From Myrica gale (Eukaryota; Streptophyta; Magnoliopsida; Fagales; Myricaceae): a stretch of DNA of 64,000 nt. The position numbers were made by a program, and so were the translations under genes. Of this stretch, positions 24,882 to 34,880 are shown one piece after another; within the stretch, counting starts at the first letter, position 1; each line of letters opens with the position of its first letter. The notes beneath the pieces were generated by a model. That model was not told the DNA's origin and ran no database searches. It saw only the letters and a program-made list of their open reading frames with translations. The stretch covers positions 24,006,922-24,070,921 of the forward strand of contig OZ005616.1 in assembly GCA_963930655.1 (NCBI GenBank), read 5' to 3'.

Positions 24882-26344
24882 TTAGTCTCTTACTTATTCC
24901 TGTATCTCCAGTAAACTATTCTAGTTGAAGTAAATTGATTGCCCAAGTGCAGGAAGTTTCTGTATAGTTCACTTATATTTTCACACTTATCGTAAAGAAT
25001 GTGATCCTAATTCATAATAGAAACTTTAAACGCTAAGAAAGGGATTTGTTGTGATAATTTATTTCTAAATCAAGTTATAAGGATTGGGGAATCCATAAAT
25101 TGCCACATGGCTTGCAAATTTTGGCTAGCCAGGTCTAGATTCAACTCTCCATTTTTTTGCCTCTGGTATACCAACAGTTTGCTTGATATTTGAGTCATAT
25201 TGACATTGTAAGTGGTTAACTCAGAAGCGCGGATTTAAAATAGTAATTTTTCGTGTTTATTATGTGTCTCGCAGTACATATTACGGTACATGTATTTTAA
25301 TATTTTTAATGCTTTTAGTTCTTAATTTTTGACATTGTAACTCTAAAACAATGTTTTGCATTAAAAATGAATTTTTTTTTATCATTTCGCCTTTAAAGTT
25401 CGACACCCATGGATTTTGATCCTGGTTCCGCCACTGGCAAGGAGTCCTAAATTCTATTCAATTGCATTGACTAACATCTATTCATCCTTGCCATTTCCTT
25501 AGCTTTCTCAGCAACAAAACAACATAAGAGTTATTTGGTGAAGAATCAGAATGGCACCAAGTTGATTTTATCAGCTTATTAAGGTCCATTATAAACAAAA
25601 GTACAGTATTATGGAACCTTCAACTTTTTCCTTCAGTTTCTCAGCAACCAAACTACGCAAAAGGCACACTAAGTAAACAAAAAAAACTCGGAACTTATTC
25701 AAAAATGCGCTACAATACCACCAATTAATACCGAAAATGCATTCGAAAAATACTGCCGCATCCAATGAACCCACTAACCGATAGATCCAACAGTAACTCG
25801 CCGAATCAAAAGTTCTCGAACCTCTAGAGAGTGTGAGAGAGAGCTACGCTTAAAGAACCCTGTATTGCTTAAATTTCACCGATCGGCGAATGTTTCCACA
25901 CAAAACATACACAAGCATTTACAAGAAAACACATGCACGTGAGCGTAGACAAAGCACACATACATGCACTCATAAATGAATAAATAGGCAGAAAAAAAGA
26001 AATCAGAACAAACACAGAAGGCGGTAATGCGTGAAGAGAAATCGCACATGCTATACAAAACGGACAATATGTGTAGGCAGGCTACGGATTAAGGGTTTGG
26101 ATGAGTGAGAGGGAGAAGGAGAGGGAGAAGGAGAGAGAGTGAGAACAGAGCATCGCAAGCAATACCCGTGGATCCAAAGTGATCGTGGCGAAGAAGTAAG
26201 TAGAGTACCGGAAATGGTGAGGCCCCTAATAAAAACCGCCGACGATTGGACGGATCATGCGGCAGAGAGAGCGAGAGTAAAAGAGAGACTGAGAGAGACT
26301 GGGAGAAGAAACAACTTGTCGAGGAAGTCTTGTCGAGAGTGCGG

Positions 26345-26351
26345 CTTTATA
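26345..26351 (-). promoter_or_regulatory. Candidate SGS3 TATA box
   Basis: TATAAAG on the minus strand, in a GACTATAAAGCCGC context. About 30 bp downstream begins a CT-rich leader. It is the best TATA candidate upstream of SGS3. Confidence 0.5.
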
Positions 26352-26440
26352 GTCAAAAGTCCATATGGCAAAGGTTTCGGACCCGACGGGACTACTATTA
26401 ATTGTCTGATTTTTCTTCTGTATGCCCTCCTAGTTTACTA

Positions 26441-26622
26441 AAATTTTAATTTTTTTATAAAATTTTAATATAATAAAATAATTATAATATAATCTTTTTT
26501 TCTAAAAAATTATTACTTTTTATTATAATAAATATAAAAAATTCATTCAAATCATCTTACTTCACTTTTCATCAATTCCAATACTCTAAAATTTTAACAC
26601 TCAAATACAACTTCTTTCCAAA
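26441..26622. repeat. MITE relic upstream of SGS3
   Basis: In reverse complement it aligns with the 24685 MITE: TTAAAATTTTAGAGTATTGG, GATGAAAAGTGAAG and TTATAATTATTTTATTA blocks in the same order. It is AT-rich with decayed ends. Confidence 0.6.
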
Positions 26623-26728
26623 ACTTTTATTACTTGACATTTTGCTTAAGCCCCAATACTTTTATTAATTTAGTAGTAGCCCACCACACTATTATTTCCT
26701 TTTCGATTAGAGAAATAGTGTATAAACT

Positions 26729-26936
26729 TGTAACGACCCAAGACAAGTAGTAGTCACATCGGTGCTTTGACTTCAAAATGACTAGTCAAGGTTGCTCTTG
26801 GAGCCCCTTGGATTATTATAAAGCTCAGTTCAACCTAGTAAGGTCCTAATGTGGGACTTGACCCTTATAGAATCAATCACTCATTCATTCTCCTCTCCCA
26901 CTCCTTGTGGGATTTGGGGTATCACAATACTATTAA
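26729..26936. repeat. Possible solo LTR (TRIM-like), 208 bp
   Basis: The segment runs from TGTAACGACCC to GGGTATCACA, so it has the TG...CA ends of an LTR, and contains ATGTGGGACTTGACC and CACATCGG blocks common in plant short LTRs. Flanks are AAACT on the left and ATACT on the right, a 4-of-5 match to a 5-bp target duplication. No internal region, PBS or second LTR is present. Confidence 0.5.
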
Positions 26937-27262
26937 ATTCCACACACTGCAAAATCTACACTTCAATCTTAACAATTAAATTGTGACATAGAGTGCAAAG
27001 TTTTCGCTTAGACTGCAATAATGAATTATAATTCGGGGTCTAAAGTGTAATTTTTTTATAATTAAGTTTTTTTTAGTAACGAGCAAAATTTGTTGCACTC
27101 AATTTTTGTACATTGCATTCGAGCAGACCTGGCCTAGTTAAAAACAATAGAGATATCACAATAAGGAAGAAATACAAGATGATGGAGACTGTTGCATACA
27201 CATAAAAAAGATTTATGGAATTTAGCTATAGTGTACATAAAAGGTAACAAAACAACTTAGGT

Positions 27263-27843
27263 TCAAACTTGTGCTATTTGCTTCACATTGATTGGATAGC
27301 AATCTGAAGGTGGACCAGCATAAGCCCTTCGAGCAATAATCTTATTGGCAGCGTGGCTTGGATGGAAGGCATCTCAGAAAACATATTGGTCCCTAGCCAT
27401 GCATGGGATTGCAAAGGGAAGGGAAGTTATCTGCCCTTGGTTCCTTCCAATGCCACAACATCCTCTGTCGATCACACTAAACCCTACAAACACAACCATA
27501 CCCAAATGATGTACGACAAGAAATTTGAAAAAAAAAAATGCTACTATGCTTCATCAATTGCCCACAACATTGTTTGCTTGTCATGAAACTGAAGTTCTTA
27601 CCAGAACTACTGGAGTTGTGAAGTATGTCCATGACAACTCCATAAGTATTGCCATAAACGAAAATTGAACCGGGGTAGTTTCTGTTCAGTTGATCTACTA
27701 GAGATTTTAGTTGCGTGTTGAATAGTCCAGCCATATTATTAACGGCAGAGACACATTTCCCTGGCGGAGGAAGACCAGTAGCCAGTTGATTCGGAATGCA
27801 ACCAAGTGACCCAACTCCTGCCAGCAAGAACTTCCTAAGCTGA
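27263..27843 (-). pseudogene. GDSL esterase/lipase copy A, 3' exons
   Basis: Exon 27843-27601 encodes LRKFLLAGVGSLGCIPNQ onward to SIFVYGNTYGVVMDILHN. The last exon (about 27480-27263) encodes DRGCCGIGRNQGQIT and DAFHPSHAANKIIARRAYAG, then ends properly. In plant secreted GDSL lipases DAFHP carries the catalytic Asp and His. The Trp codon just before DAFHP is TGA here, a nonsense change. Exons 2-3 are missing, replaced by a rearranged LINE; exon 1 remains at 32673-32949. The copy cannot make a complete lipase. Confidence 0.85.
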
Positions 27844-28257
27844 TAGTGCCTACAATTAAATGAATGACTTCAGATTCAAAATTCTCTAATTAAGCTGATC
27901 ATGTCTCGCTTTTGACAAGCTTTTGGGAACGCTTTCGAAGAGGAAAATGTAGAACATGTATGAAAAAGTGAATGATATTTTTTTCCGCTCTCCTAATAGA
28001 GCTCCTACTTTCTCCCTCTCCCTTCTCTCCTACCTTTTCATCGTCTCTTCAACGTCCGACCTTTTTTCCCTTCTACTTCGGCATGGCTGACCCCACCTTC
28101 CATATTTCTGTTCCATAGCTCCCTTTTTGATATCTTTACATCCTTTTCCCTTTTCTGCACCTGTTTTCCTTTGCCTTTTTGTCATCCCCGCCCTTTTCTC
28201 CGCATCCTTTTCTCTCTTAACCTTCTGTGCCTTCCCTTTCATTTTCCCGTCGCAACT

Positions 28258-29831
28258 ATGAATCCTTCAACCTTGACCCAGGAAGATCTCGACCTAGAGA
28301 TGGCCTCTCTGGTGGACAGAACGCAGAACATTAACTGGGATGACGACCCGACTGCTCTTGACGTTTCTCTTACGGATGCTGAAGTTCAATCCCATCGAGT
28401 TCTGGTGGGAAAAATCATCTCCCTACGTATATTCAACAAACATGCCATGAGGGAGATTGTAGCACATTCATGGCGGTCTGTTGACACCCTGGAGGTGGAG
28501 GATTTAGGTAATAATGCTTTCCACTTTACGTTCTCTACTCCGGAGGTACGTGACATGATATACAACGGTGGTCCTTGGAACTTCCGTGGCCAGATGCTTA
28601 TTTTGAAACCGTGGATTCCAAGTCTGACCATAGGGGAGATTGATCTGCTGACTACCCCGGTTTGGATTCAGATTCATGGGCTGCCTCTATTTAAAATGAC
28701 TGAACAGAGCATCATTAATATAGGAAAGCTTGTTGGGCCAGTCCTCAGTCATGATTTTCCAATGCATGCTCGCGTTACTTCCGAGTTCAGGTGCTGTTGG
28801 ATACTAGGAAACCCTTAGTCCCGGGGTATTATCAGAAACGAAGGGAGGCGGACCCGTGTTGGGTGCAACTCAAATATGAGAAGATATCTGACTTTTGTTA
28901 TGCTTGTGGCCGTATTGGCCATACTCAGTCTTCGTGTGACGTGAAGTTCTGTTCTAATGATCCTAATTTCCGTTTTAGTCACAAGATGAAAGCAGAGGGT
29001 CCTGGATCGGAATTTCGCAAGTGGTCGATTGCTGCTCAGGCCACAGATGCACCAGGGAAGTTGGCCAAAGGAACGGTGCAACCTGATAGTTCTTCCTTTC
29101 AGGGTGGCCTCAATATGAACTTCCCTGGAACACGAACGCCCAACGAACATACATCGCATTTGTTCCGGGATGGCTCGCTGTCCTCCGAGCGGCAAAGATG
29201 GTTTTACCCACCACGGTCCCCGCCGATGTTGGAAGATTCTCTGATTCGCGTTGAGGAGGTTGAGGAGGTGGAGGTTGTACCTGCGCAACGAGCTCCCCTG
29301 AAGCAATCGTTGTGCGACATCTCCTTCTGGGCGCCTGATGATTCTCTGACACATCAGTGTCGGCCGAGTCGCTACCTGCAGGACAACGCTCTGCTACAGA
29401 CGCGTCGTCTGACATTCTCTGATGTCTCAGAAACTGTCTCCCTTGTGCCAGATGGCGCATCGACTTTGAAGAGCCACAAAACCTGCCCTTATTCATCGCC
29501 TCACAATGCGTGGGCTTTGATCAAGCCCAGCCCAGTTGCGTGTGATCCCTCATCAAGCTCAGCCCAGAATACTAACGCCTTAGCCCACATTGAAGTCTCT
29601 GCGCCTCTCATTAACTTACCCTGGGCCCATACTAATCTCCAACATTCTCAGCCGAAACTTGAAGTCTCAGGTGGTTCTCTGGTGATCGAGCGATTCAAAG
29701 CTGCAAGGAAGCGGAAGGATAACCGAGTCTCTCTCGACTTCTCTTCGGATTGCACCATTGCATCCCTCAAGCTTCATAGTAAGATTCGTAAAGGCAAAGG
29801 GAGAGAGGTGACGTCGATGTTCAGCTCGTAA
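28258..29831 (+). pseudogene. LINE ORF1 (DUF4283 and zinc knuckle), frameshifted
   Basis: The first part (28258-28815) has the DUF4283 pattern: LVGKIISLRIFNKHAMREIV, YNGGPWNFRGQMLILKPW and TPVWIQIHGLPL. The second part (28791-29831) gives LLDTRKPLVPGYYQKR, then a CX2C-type zinc knuckle FCYACGRIGHTQSSC, then a low-complexity tail. The two are in different frames; a single indel lies between about 28745 and 28790. It is an RNA-binding nucleic acid chaperone in intact elements; this copy is broken. Confidence 0.8.
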
Positions 29832-30620
29832 CAAGAGGCGAGATAACACCTCTGAACACAAGATAAACAAGAATGGTGAAATCGGGTCACCTTGTCGGAG
29901 ACCCCTATGAGGAGAGAAAAAACCAAAGGGGCTGCCATTTAATAGAATGGAAAATGAGACGGTAGAAACACATTGCCTTATCAATTGGATCCAAGCACCA
30001 GAAAAACCAAAGCTACGCAAGACCTCAAAAAGGAACTCTCACTCTATTCGATCATAAGCTTTGTCCATATCAATCTTCAAAGCCATGTATCCAGCCTTCC
30101 CTTTCTTATGATTCACTTTGTGGATGAGTTCATGGGCTAGGATAGAATTTTCTTGAATAAGCCGGTTGGGGACAAAACCAGTTTGCATAGGTGAGATGAG
30201 CTTTTGAAGAAGAGGCTTGAGGCGGATTGCAAGAATTTTGGATATGATCTTATACATAACATTGCAAAGGCTGATGGGTCTATAATGAGACGCAAGAGTG
30301 GGATTCTCTCTCTTTGGGATAAGGACAATGTTTGTATGATTCAGAGACTTAAGTATATAACCAGAGGAGAAAAAACGTTGGACATAAGCCACAACATCAA
30401 ACTTCACAATATTCCAATAATTATGGAAGAAGAGAGCAGTGATTCCATCCGGCCCCGGTGCCTTGGCTGCACCAATTGACCGGACAGCATACCAAATCTC
30501 CCTCTCATCCGGAACACAACACAACATTTCATTCTCCACATCAGTAATAACAGGGGAGATTAGGGAGGCAATATCAGAATTATGAACAGGGTCAGATGAG
30601 TCAAATAATTGGAAAGTTGG
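29815..30620 (-). pseudogene. LINE reverse transcriptase core, inverted fragment
   Basis: Minus-strand frames give AAKAPGPDGITALFFHNYW, HYRPISLCNVMYKIISKILA, FVPNRLIQENSILAHELIHK and LKIDMDKAYDRIE, then after an interruption GLRQGDPISPFLFILCSEVL. These are RT fingers/palm blocks. The YADD catalytic motif lies beyond the breakpoint and is missing. It is in the opposite orientation to ORF1 and to the C-terminal part. Confidence 0.85.
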
Positions 30621-32387
30621 AAAGCAAAGTGTTTGTCCCAAGCTGGAAGGCTAACTCTTCTCAAATCAGTAGCTGCCTCTGTGCCTTCCTATGCAATGTC
30701 GACTTTTTTGCTACCCAAGAGCTGGAGTTGTGAGTTGGACAAGCATTTCAAAAATTTCTTCTGGGGTTTCACGGGGGATAAACGTCACTTTACGCCCATG
30801 GCTTGGTCAACTATCTGTCGGCCTAAGGAGGTTGGAGGTTTGGGGTTATGCAGGATGCATGATGTCAACCGAGCTCTTATTGCCAAATTGGGCTGGTTTA
30901 TATATAGCCGACCCCAAACTCCTTGGGTTCAAGCTCTCACTGCAAAATACTTGGAAAACACTTCCCTCTTGACCTGTGGAAAAAAGCATCAAAGTTCATG
31001 GATCTGGCAAGGGATTTTGGAGTGTCGTGATATCCTTTCGAAGGGTATGATCTTCACGGTTAAACGGGGCAGTCAACTGAATATGTGGCATGAGCCGTGG
31101 ATCCCTAATATGCCTTTTTTTCTTCCACAACCGAGAGTTCCAGATTTGCTGTTGTCTTCTTCTACTACAAAAGTGGGGGATTTAATTGATGAATCTACAA
31201 ATCAATGGAAGAGGCAGGAGTTGGAGCATTTCTTCACTCCTGCTAGTGTTGCAAACATTCTCAGCATTCCCCTAGATACCCCCCTGCCTATTGATACGTT
31301 GATTTGGAAACAGGAGAATACTGGCGTCTTTTCCGTCAAGTCAGCTTATTATACTGACCAAGAGGCCAGATTCCAGCAAAGTGCTGGGGACTTGGGTTTT
31401 AACTGGGACAAACTTTGGAAGATAAAAATTCAGGCACGGCTCAAGCTCCTATTGTGGAAATTTGTTAGCAAAGGCCTTCCTGTCAAATCTAAGCTCAGAT
31501 TTCTCTCGGACCAAGTGACTGATGAATTTTTCAGATGCCCTCTATGTAACTCCGAGGAGGAAACAGAAGCACATCTTGCTTTCCATTGCAAGTATGCGAA
31601 GATCCTTTGGAGAGAAGCACGTTGGCCTATACTCACTGACAGCTTTCGGGACTTGGATATAAAAATTAGCTTCTCTGCCCTGCTGAATCCTAGAACCGTT
31701 CTCTCTTTGAGCAATGTTGATGAGAGGGTGTTTATCTTACAGACTGCAATTATTGTGGATGTCATGTGGTTTGCCCGAAATCAATCAGTTCACTCTGGGT
31801 TACAACATAATCCCGCTGATATGGTCATCACTATGAAGAGAAGATTTTCGGAGCACTGTGCTGCTTGGAGTGATCATGATCAAGCGGACCACCTGTGCTG
31901 GCAGCCCCCCGGGGATGGAGTTTTGAAGCTTAACTGTGATGCTGCAGTTAGAGGGAATATGTGTTTTTTGGCAACCTTGGCCAGAGATCAGTGTGGCCGT
32001 TTCACTTGTGCTCGTAGTGATTATGCTTTAACCTCCAATCCTTTGGAGGCAGAGCTGCGAGCAATCCTTTTGGCTTGTCAAACTGCAGAAGCTATCCAAG
32101 TTCAAGGTCAACGAATGATTATAGAAAGTGACTCTTTGCTTTCTTGTAAAATCGTGAATGAGGCTGATTTTCTGGTCGAAGGCCCTCTGGTGGCAATTGC
32201 ACATCAGCTTCAAGAGATATTGCGAAGACATCAAGATTGGTGTGTGCAATGGGCCCCTAGAAGACAAAATATTGCAGCTCATCTTCTTGCTGCTTGGGCT
32301 TCTAAAGCTTTCGTTTTTGATTTTCTGGATGTAGCTCTTCTGCCTCTGCGGGTCTTATCAGCTGACGATCCTATGGATCCTCATTGA
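30609..32387 (+). pseudogene. LINE RT C-terminus, zf-RVT and RNase H
   Basis: An open frame of 592 codons begins SWKAKCLSQAGRLTLLKSVA, matching the RT connection region (compare GWKCKALSQAGRTVLIKSVA in the LINE at 52 kb). It continues with the zf-RVT block WKIKIQARLKLLLWKFVSKG and FRCPLCNSEEETEAHLAFHC, then RNase H with KLNCDAAVRG, EAELRAILLA, IESDSLLSC and NIAAHLLAAWA. The open frame over 1.8 kb suggests the insertion is not ancient. It lacks the upstream RT and is not functional alone. Confidence 0.88.
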
Positions 32388-32672
32388 TGCTTGTATCCCG
32401 CTCTGGTTTTTTTTTTCTGTTCTTTCCTGCGTTTTCTAGTCTAATGAAGTTTTTGCTTAGAAAAAGAAAGAAAGAAATAGGATAAGGAAGACCCGGTGTC
32501 AAAGTACTCGTGAAGGCCGGAAGATAAGGAAGACCCGACAGTTCTCCTGCAAAAGTAATTCACATAGAAAAGCAGTAGGGATCAATTAGAGATGGCGGTA
32601 GTGCAGATGGTCGCGTTGGTGCAAGTTAGTAGTGGGTTGTTAGTTTTCATAGTTATGCAGAAGAGCAGTTAC

Positions 32673-32949
32673 CGAGGAAATCGGTGATAGTTTTGCCATT
32701 ACAAAATCTACCGGTTGGCCCCTGGGGGAAATCGATGCCATATGGCAGATAGTTTGCTTTGGCTAGAGAGTTGAGATAGTTATTATTTCCACCATCCACT
32801 AATGAATCTCCGAACACAAACATTGCAGAAAACTGTTGGGCAGCTCCATTCTGGGAAACAACAACGAATACGATGCTCAGCAGAAGAGCAGCAGCAGGTC
32901 TGTGGAGATCAGCACGTTCATCTTTCAAGTTCCCCCACCCCTTTCGCAT
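32673..32949 (-). pseudogene. GDSL esterase/lipase copy A, exon 1
   Basis: Encodes a signal peptide ([20 protein letters not shown]) and block [17 protein letters not shown] with the nucleophile Ser, then [17 protein letters not shown] up to a GT donor at 32672. The ATG at 32949 is the first in frame. The exon is intact, but its downstream exons 2-3 are gone and exons 4-5 lie 5 kb away beyond the LINE. Confidence 0.85.
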
Positions 32950-33384
32950 TTGTTTGGAAATGGATTTTGACACATATATAACAAGCTGAGTTAATGGGAC
33001 GACTGATGTTAATTTCCTCAAGAAAAAACTACAAAACGTTTTGGAATCTGCAACCGTCCCTCAAGTCTAACCACTTTTTCCTCCCCGGTTTCTGGCATGC
33101 TCAGCTTTGAGGTCGTACATTTATTGTGATCCCTTTTGGTTGCGTGTCGCATGCCGTGTGGTTTTTTTTTCGCTTCTTTTGGTTACTCTTGAAGAACTTT
33201 TTTGACATTTTGTCTGAGAGAGGATTTGGTTTATATATCTTTCCTTCGGTTTAAATTTCTTTCAGTTACTTCATTCACTTTCTTTTCTATCTGTCAATAC
33301 ATCACGGGACCCAACAAAAAGCAGTAAATTAAGGCTCTTCTTTTGGCCACCGAGCTTTTTCTAATTTAATATTACTGCTCCCAC

Positions 33385-34221
33385 CACTGTGTTATATGCT
33401 TGAGTTGGATGGAAGGCATCCCAGAAAACCTATTTGTCCCCAGTGGTGTTGTATGGGGGTGAAAACGGAAGGCAACAAGTTTTCCACCCTGGGTTAATTC
33501 CGGTACCGCAACATCCTTCATCTTTCACAGTATACCCTGCAAAACATAACCATACCAAATTATGTACAACAACAAATCTGAACATATATGCATGCTACTC
33601 TTACTTGAAGTTCGAAGACATGTAATTATAACCAAAAGAATCAAGTTTTTGGAAATACCAACTTATATAGCAAAGTGAACCTTTAAAGTATTTTTTCATG
33701 TGTGTTTGGATTCCTATATCATAGCAAAATGAGACATAAATTGAACTCTCAAATTATCAAACATTATCGATAGAAGCCTTTTAATAAGATCCAACTTTAG
33801 AGATTGTGTCACATAGTCCGTCTTTTGCTATTTTAATCGCATAATATTACAAAAGAGCACAGGTTAATAAAGTTGTATAGTTCGATGGCGTAATATAATG
33901 AAATGGACATTTTTTCTTTATAAGAAAAAAATTTATAATGCATACATTTTATGGAATCAGATATATAGTATTGAAGTTCTTACCATAACTAGTAAATTAA
34001 GTTGAGTATGTCAGTGAAAACTCCGAAAGTATGTCTAAAAGCGAAAAGTGAACCAGAACCAAAACCGGAGTAGTTTATGTTCATTAGTTGATCTACGAGA
34101 GATTCCAACCGTATGTTGAATGGTTTAATGATAACATTAACAGAATCTGCACGTTCCCCCGGCGGGAGATGACTAACAGTCAGTTGGTTAAGAGTGCAAC
34201 CAAGTGCCCAACTGCTGCCAC
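33385..34221 (-). pseudogene. GDSL esterase/lipase copy B, 3' part
   Basis: Exon 34221-33984 encodes a decayed version of the penultimate exon (SSWALGCTLNQL, RLESLVDQLM, FGVFTDILN) with an in-frame TAG before the donor. The last exon starts at 33536 (GYTVKDEGCCGTG) and reads VFWDAFHPTQAYN, where the preceding Tyr codon is TAG. The nonsense sites differ from copy A, so the two copies decayed independently. The upstream end is cut exactly where the hAT element at 34222 begins. Confidence 0.82.
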
Positions 34222-34880
34222 CAGTGGCGGAACTAGGAGCCAATTTGAAGAGGGACGAACTCTTAAGACGAAATGACAATTTGTTTCCTACGTAATGCAA
34301 AAAGGTGTTTTGGAGTTAAAATATCGAAAAATAAGGATTAAAAGCATTAAAAATATTGAAATACACGTATCATATAAAAGAAAATTCATCACACACAAAA
34401 AATGACATGCCAATAATGCAGTTGATAATATATGCCAAGTAACATCAGCAATGTGTCTATCTGTTATTCAAGCTTATGCGAAATAACTTGACATTCACCT
34501 CCAACTAATTGAACAAGACAACAAATCCAAGTTACATAGGAAAAAACTGTTACATTAGAACTATTACAAGTACATTGGCCCTAAAATATGGTAAAAAAAG
34601 CATTTGAAGCATTTGGCTCATCTAAGGGATTTAGTTGCTTTTGAGATCATGAGTCTTGGGTAAGAAACACTCTAGCAGGTTTATAGTCTTCTCTCGTGCT
34701 CTCAATAGTCACGTTCTATCCTTTGAACACTCCTTCGGCGTCCAAGACCTAATGGGTTCTCCCCAAGTTGGGCTGGGCCTATTGATATCGGGCCCAGACC
34801 ATCTTTTATTAAAAAAAATTACATGCAAATTATTTTTTGGGGGGAGTAATGGGTGTCGGCCGAGGCACCTCCAAAAAAAA
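34222..34880. mobile_element. hAT element, same family as 23120-25436, one end decayed
   Basis: It opens with CAGTGGCGGAACTAGGAGCC. The next ~160 bp match the reverse complement of the right end of the 23120 element, including AAAGCATTAAAAATATT and the AAATACA block. The far end keeps the GGTGTCGGCCGA and TGGGCC(C) motifs of the other element's left end, but the terminal CAGTGGCGGA is not preserved. No transposase is present. Insertion truncates GDSL copy B. Confidence 0.75.

Larger units (their letters stand above)
23120..25436. mobile_element. Non-autonomous hAT element with captured gene fragment (Pack-hAT-like)
   Basis: The ends are perfect 10-bp inverted repeats, CAGTGGCGGA at 23120 and TCCGCCACTG ending at 25436. 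They are flanked by identical 8-bp direct repeats GCAAGGAG at 23112-23119 and 25437-25444. An 8-bp target duplication and these TIRs are diagnostic of hAT transposons. No transposase frame is visible. The left subterminal region has a TATCGGCCGATA palindrome and repeated GGCC(C)-rich blocks. The element carries a GH20-like exon (23294-23353) and a nested MITE (24685-24881). Its right end is clearly similar to the start of the element at 34222. It sits inside the SGS3 5' intron. Confidence 0.93.
22690..26318 (-). other. Probable SGS3 5'UTR exon and long 5'UTR intron
   Basis: On the minus strand CCTTTGCAG precedes GGAAAGATG, a clear acceptor just before the SGS3 ATG. Upstream, a TATAAAG at 26345-26351 (minus strand) is followed by a CT-rich leader. 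GT donors near 26166 and 26206 would remove about 3.5 kb. The intron is mostly an hAT element. The exact leader exon and donor are not decided by sequence alone. Confidence 0.5.
27970..32465 (+). mobile_element. Rearranged LINE with inverted RT core
   Basis: An L1-type plant LINE whose parts are out of order: a CT-rich 5' leader and ORF1 on the plus strand (28258-29831), the RT core on the minus strand (about 29815-30620), then RT C-terminus, zf-RVT and RNase H on the plus strand (30609-32387) with an A-rich tail near 32460. The endonuclease and the YADD/FADD part of RT are absent. This fits an internal inversion with deletions at both breakpoints, or a template-switched insertion. No clear target duplication was found. 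It separates exon 1 from the 3' exons of GDSL copy A. Confidence 0.85.

Noticed and set aside
26441..26622. A separate SGS3 promoter element
   Set aside because: The AT-rich block aligns to the MITE family, so it is better explained as a transposon relic.
28815..29496. Two long minus-strand frames (179 and 128 codons) opposite LINE ORF1
   Set aside because: They are shadows of the coding strand with arginine/serine-rich chance content and no domain.
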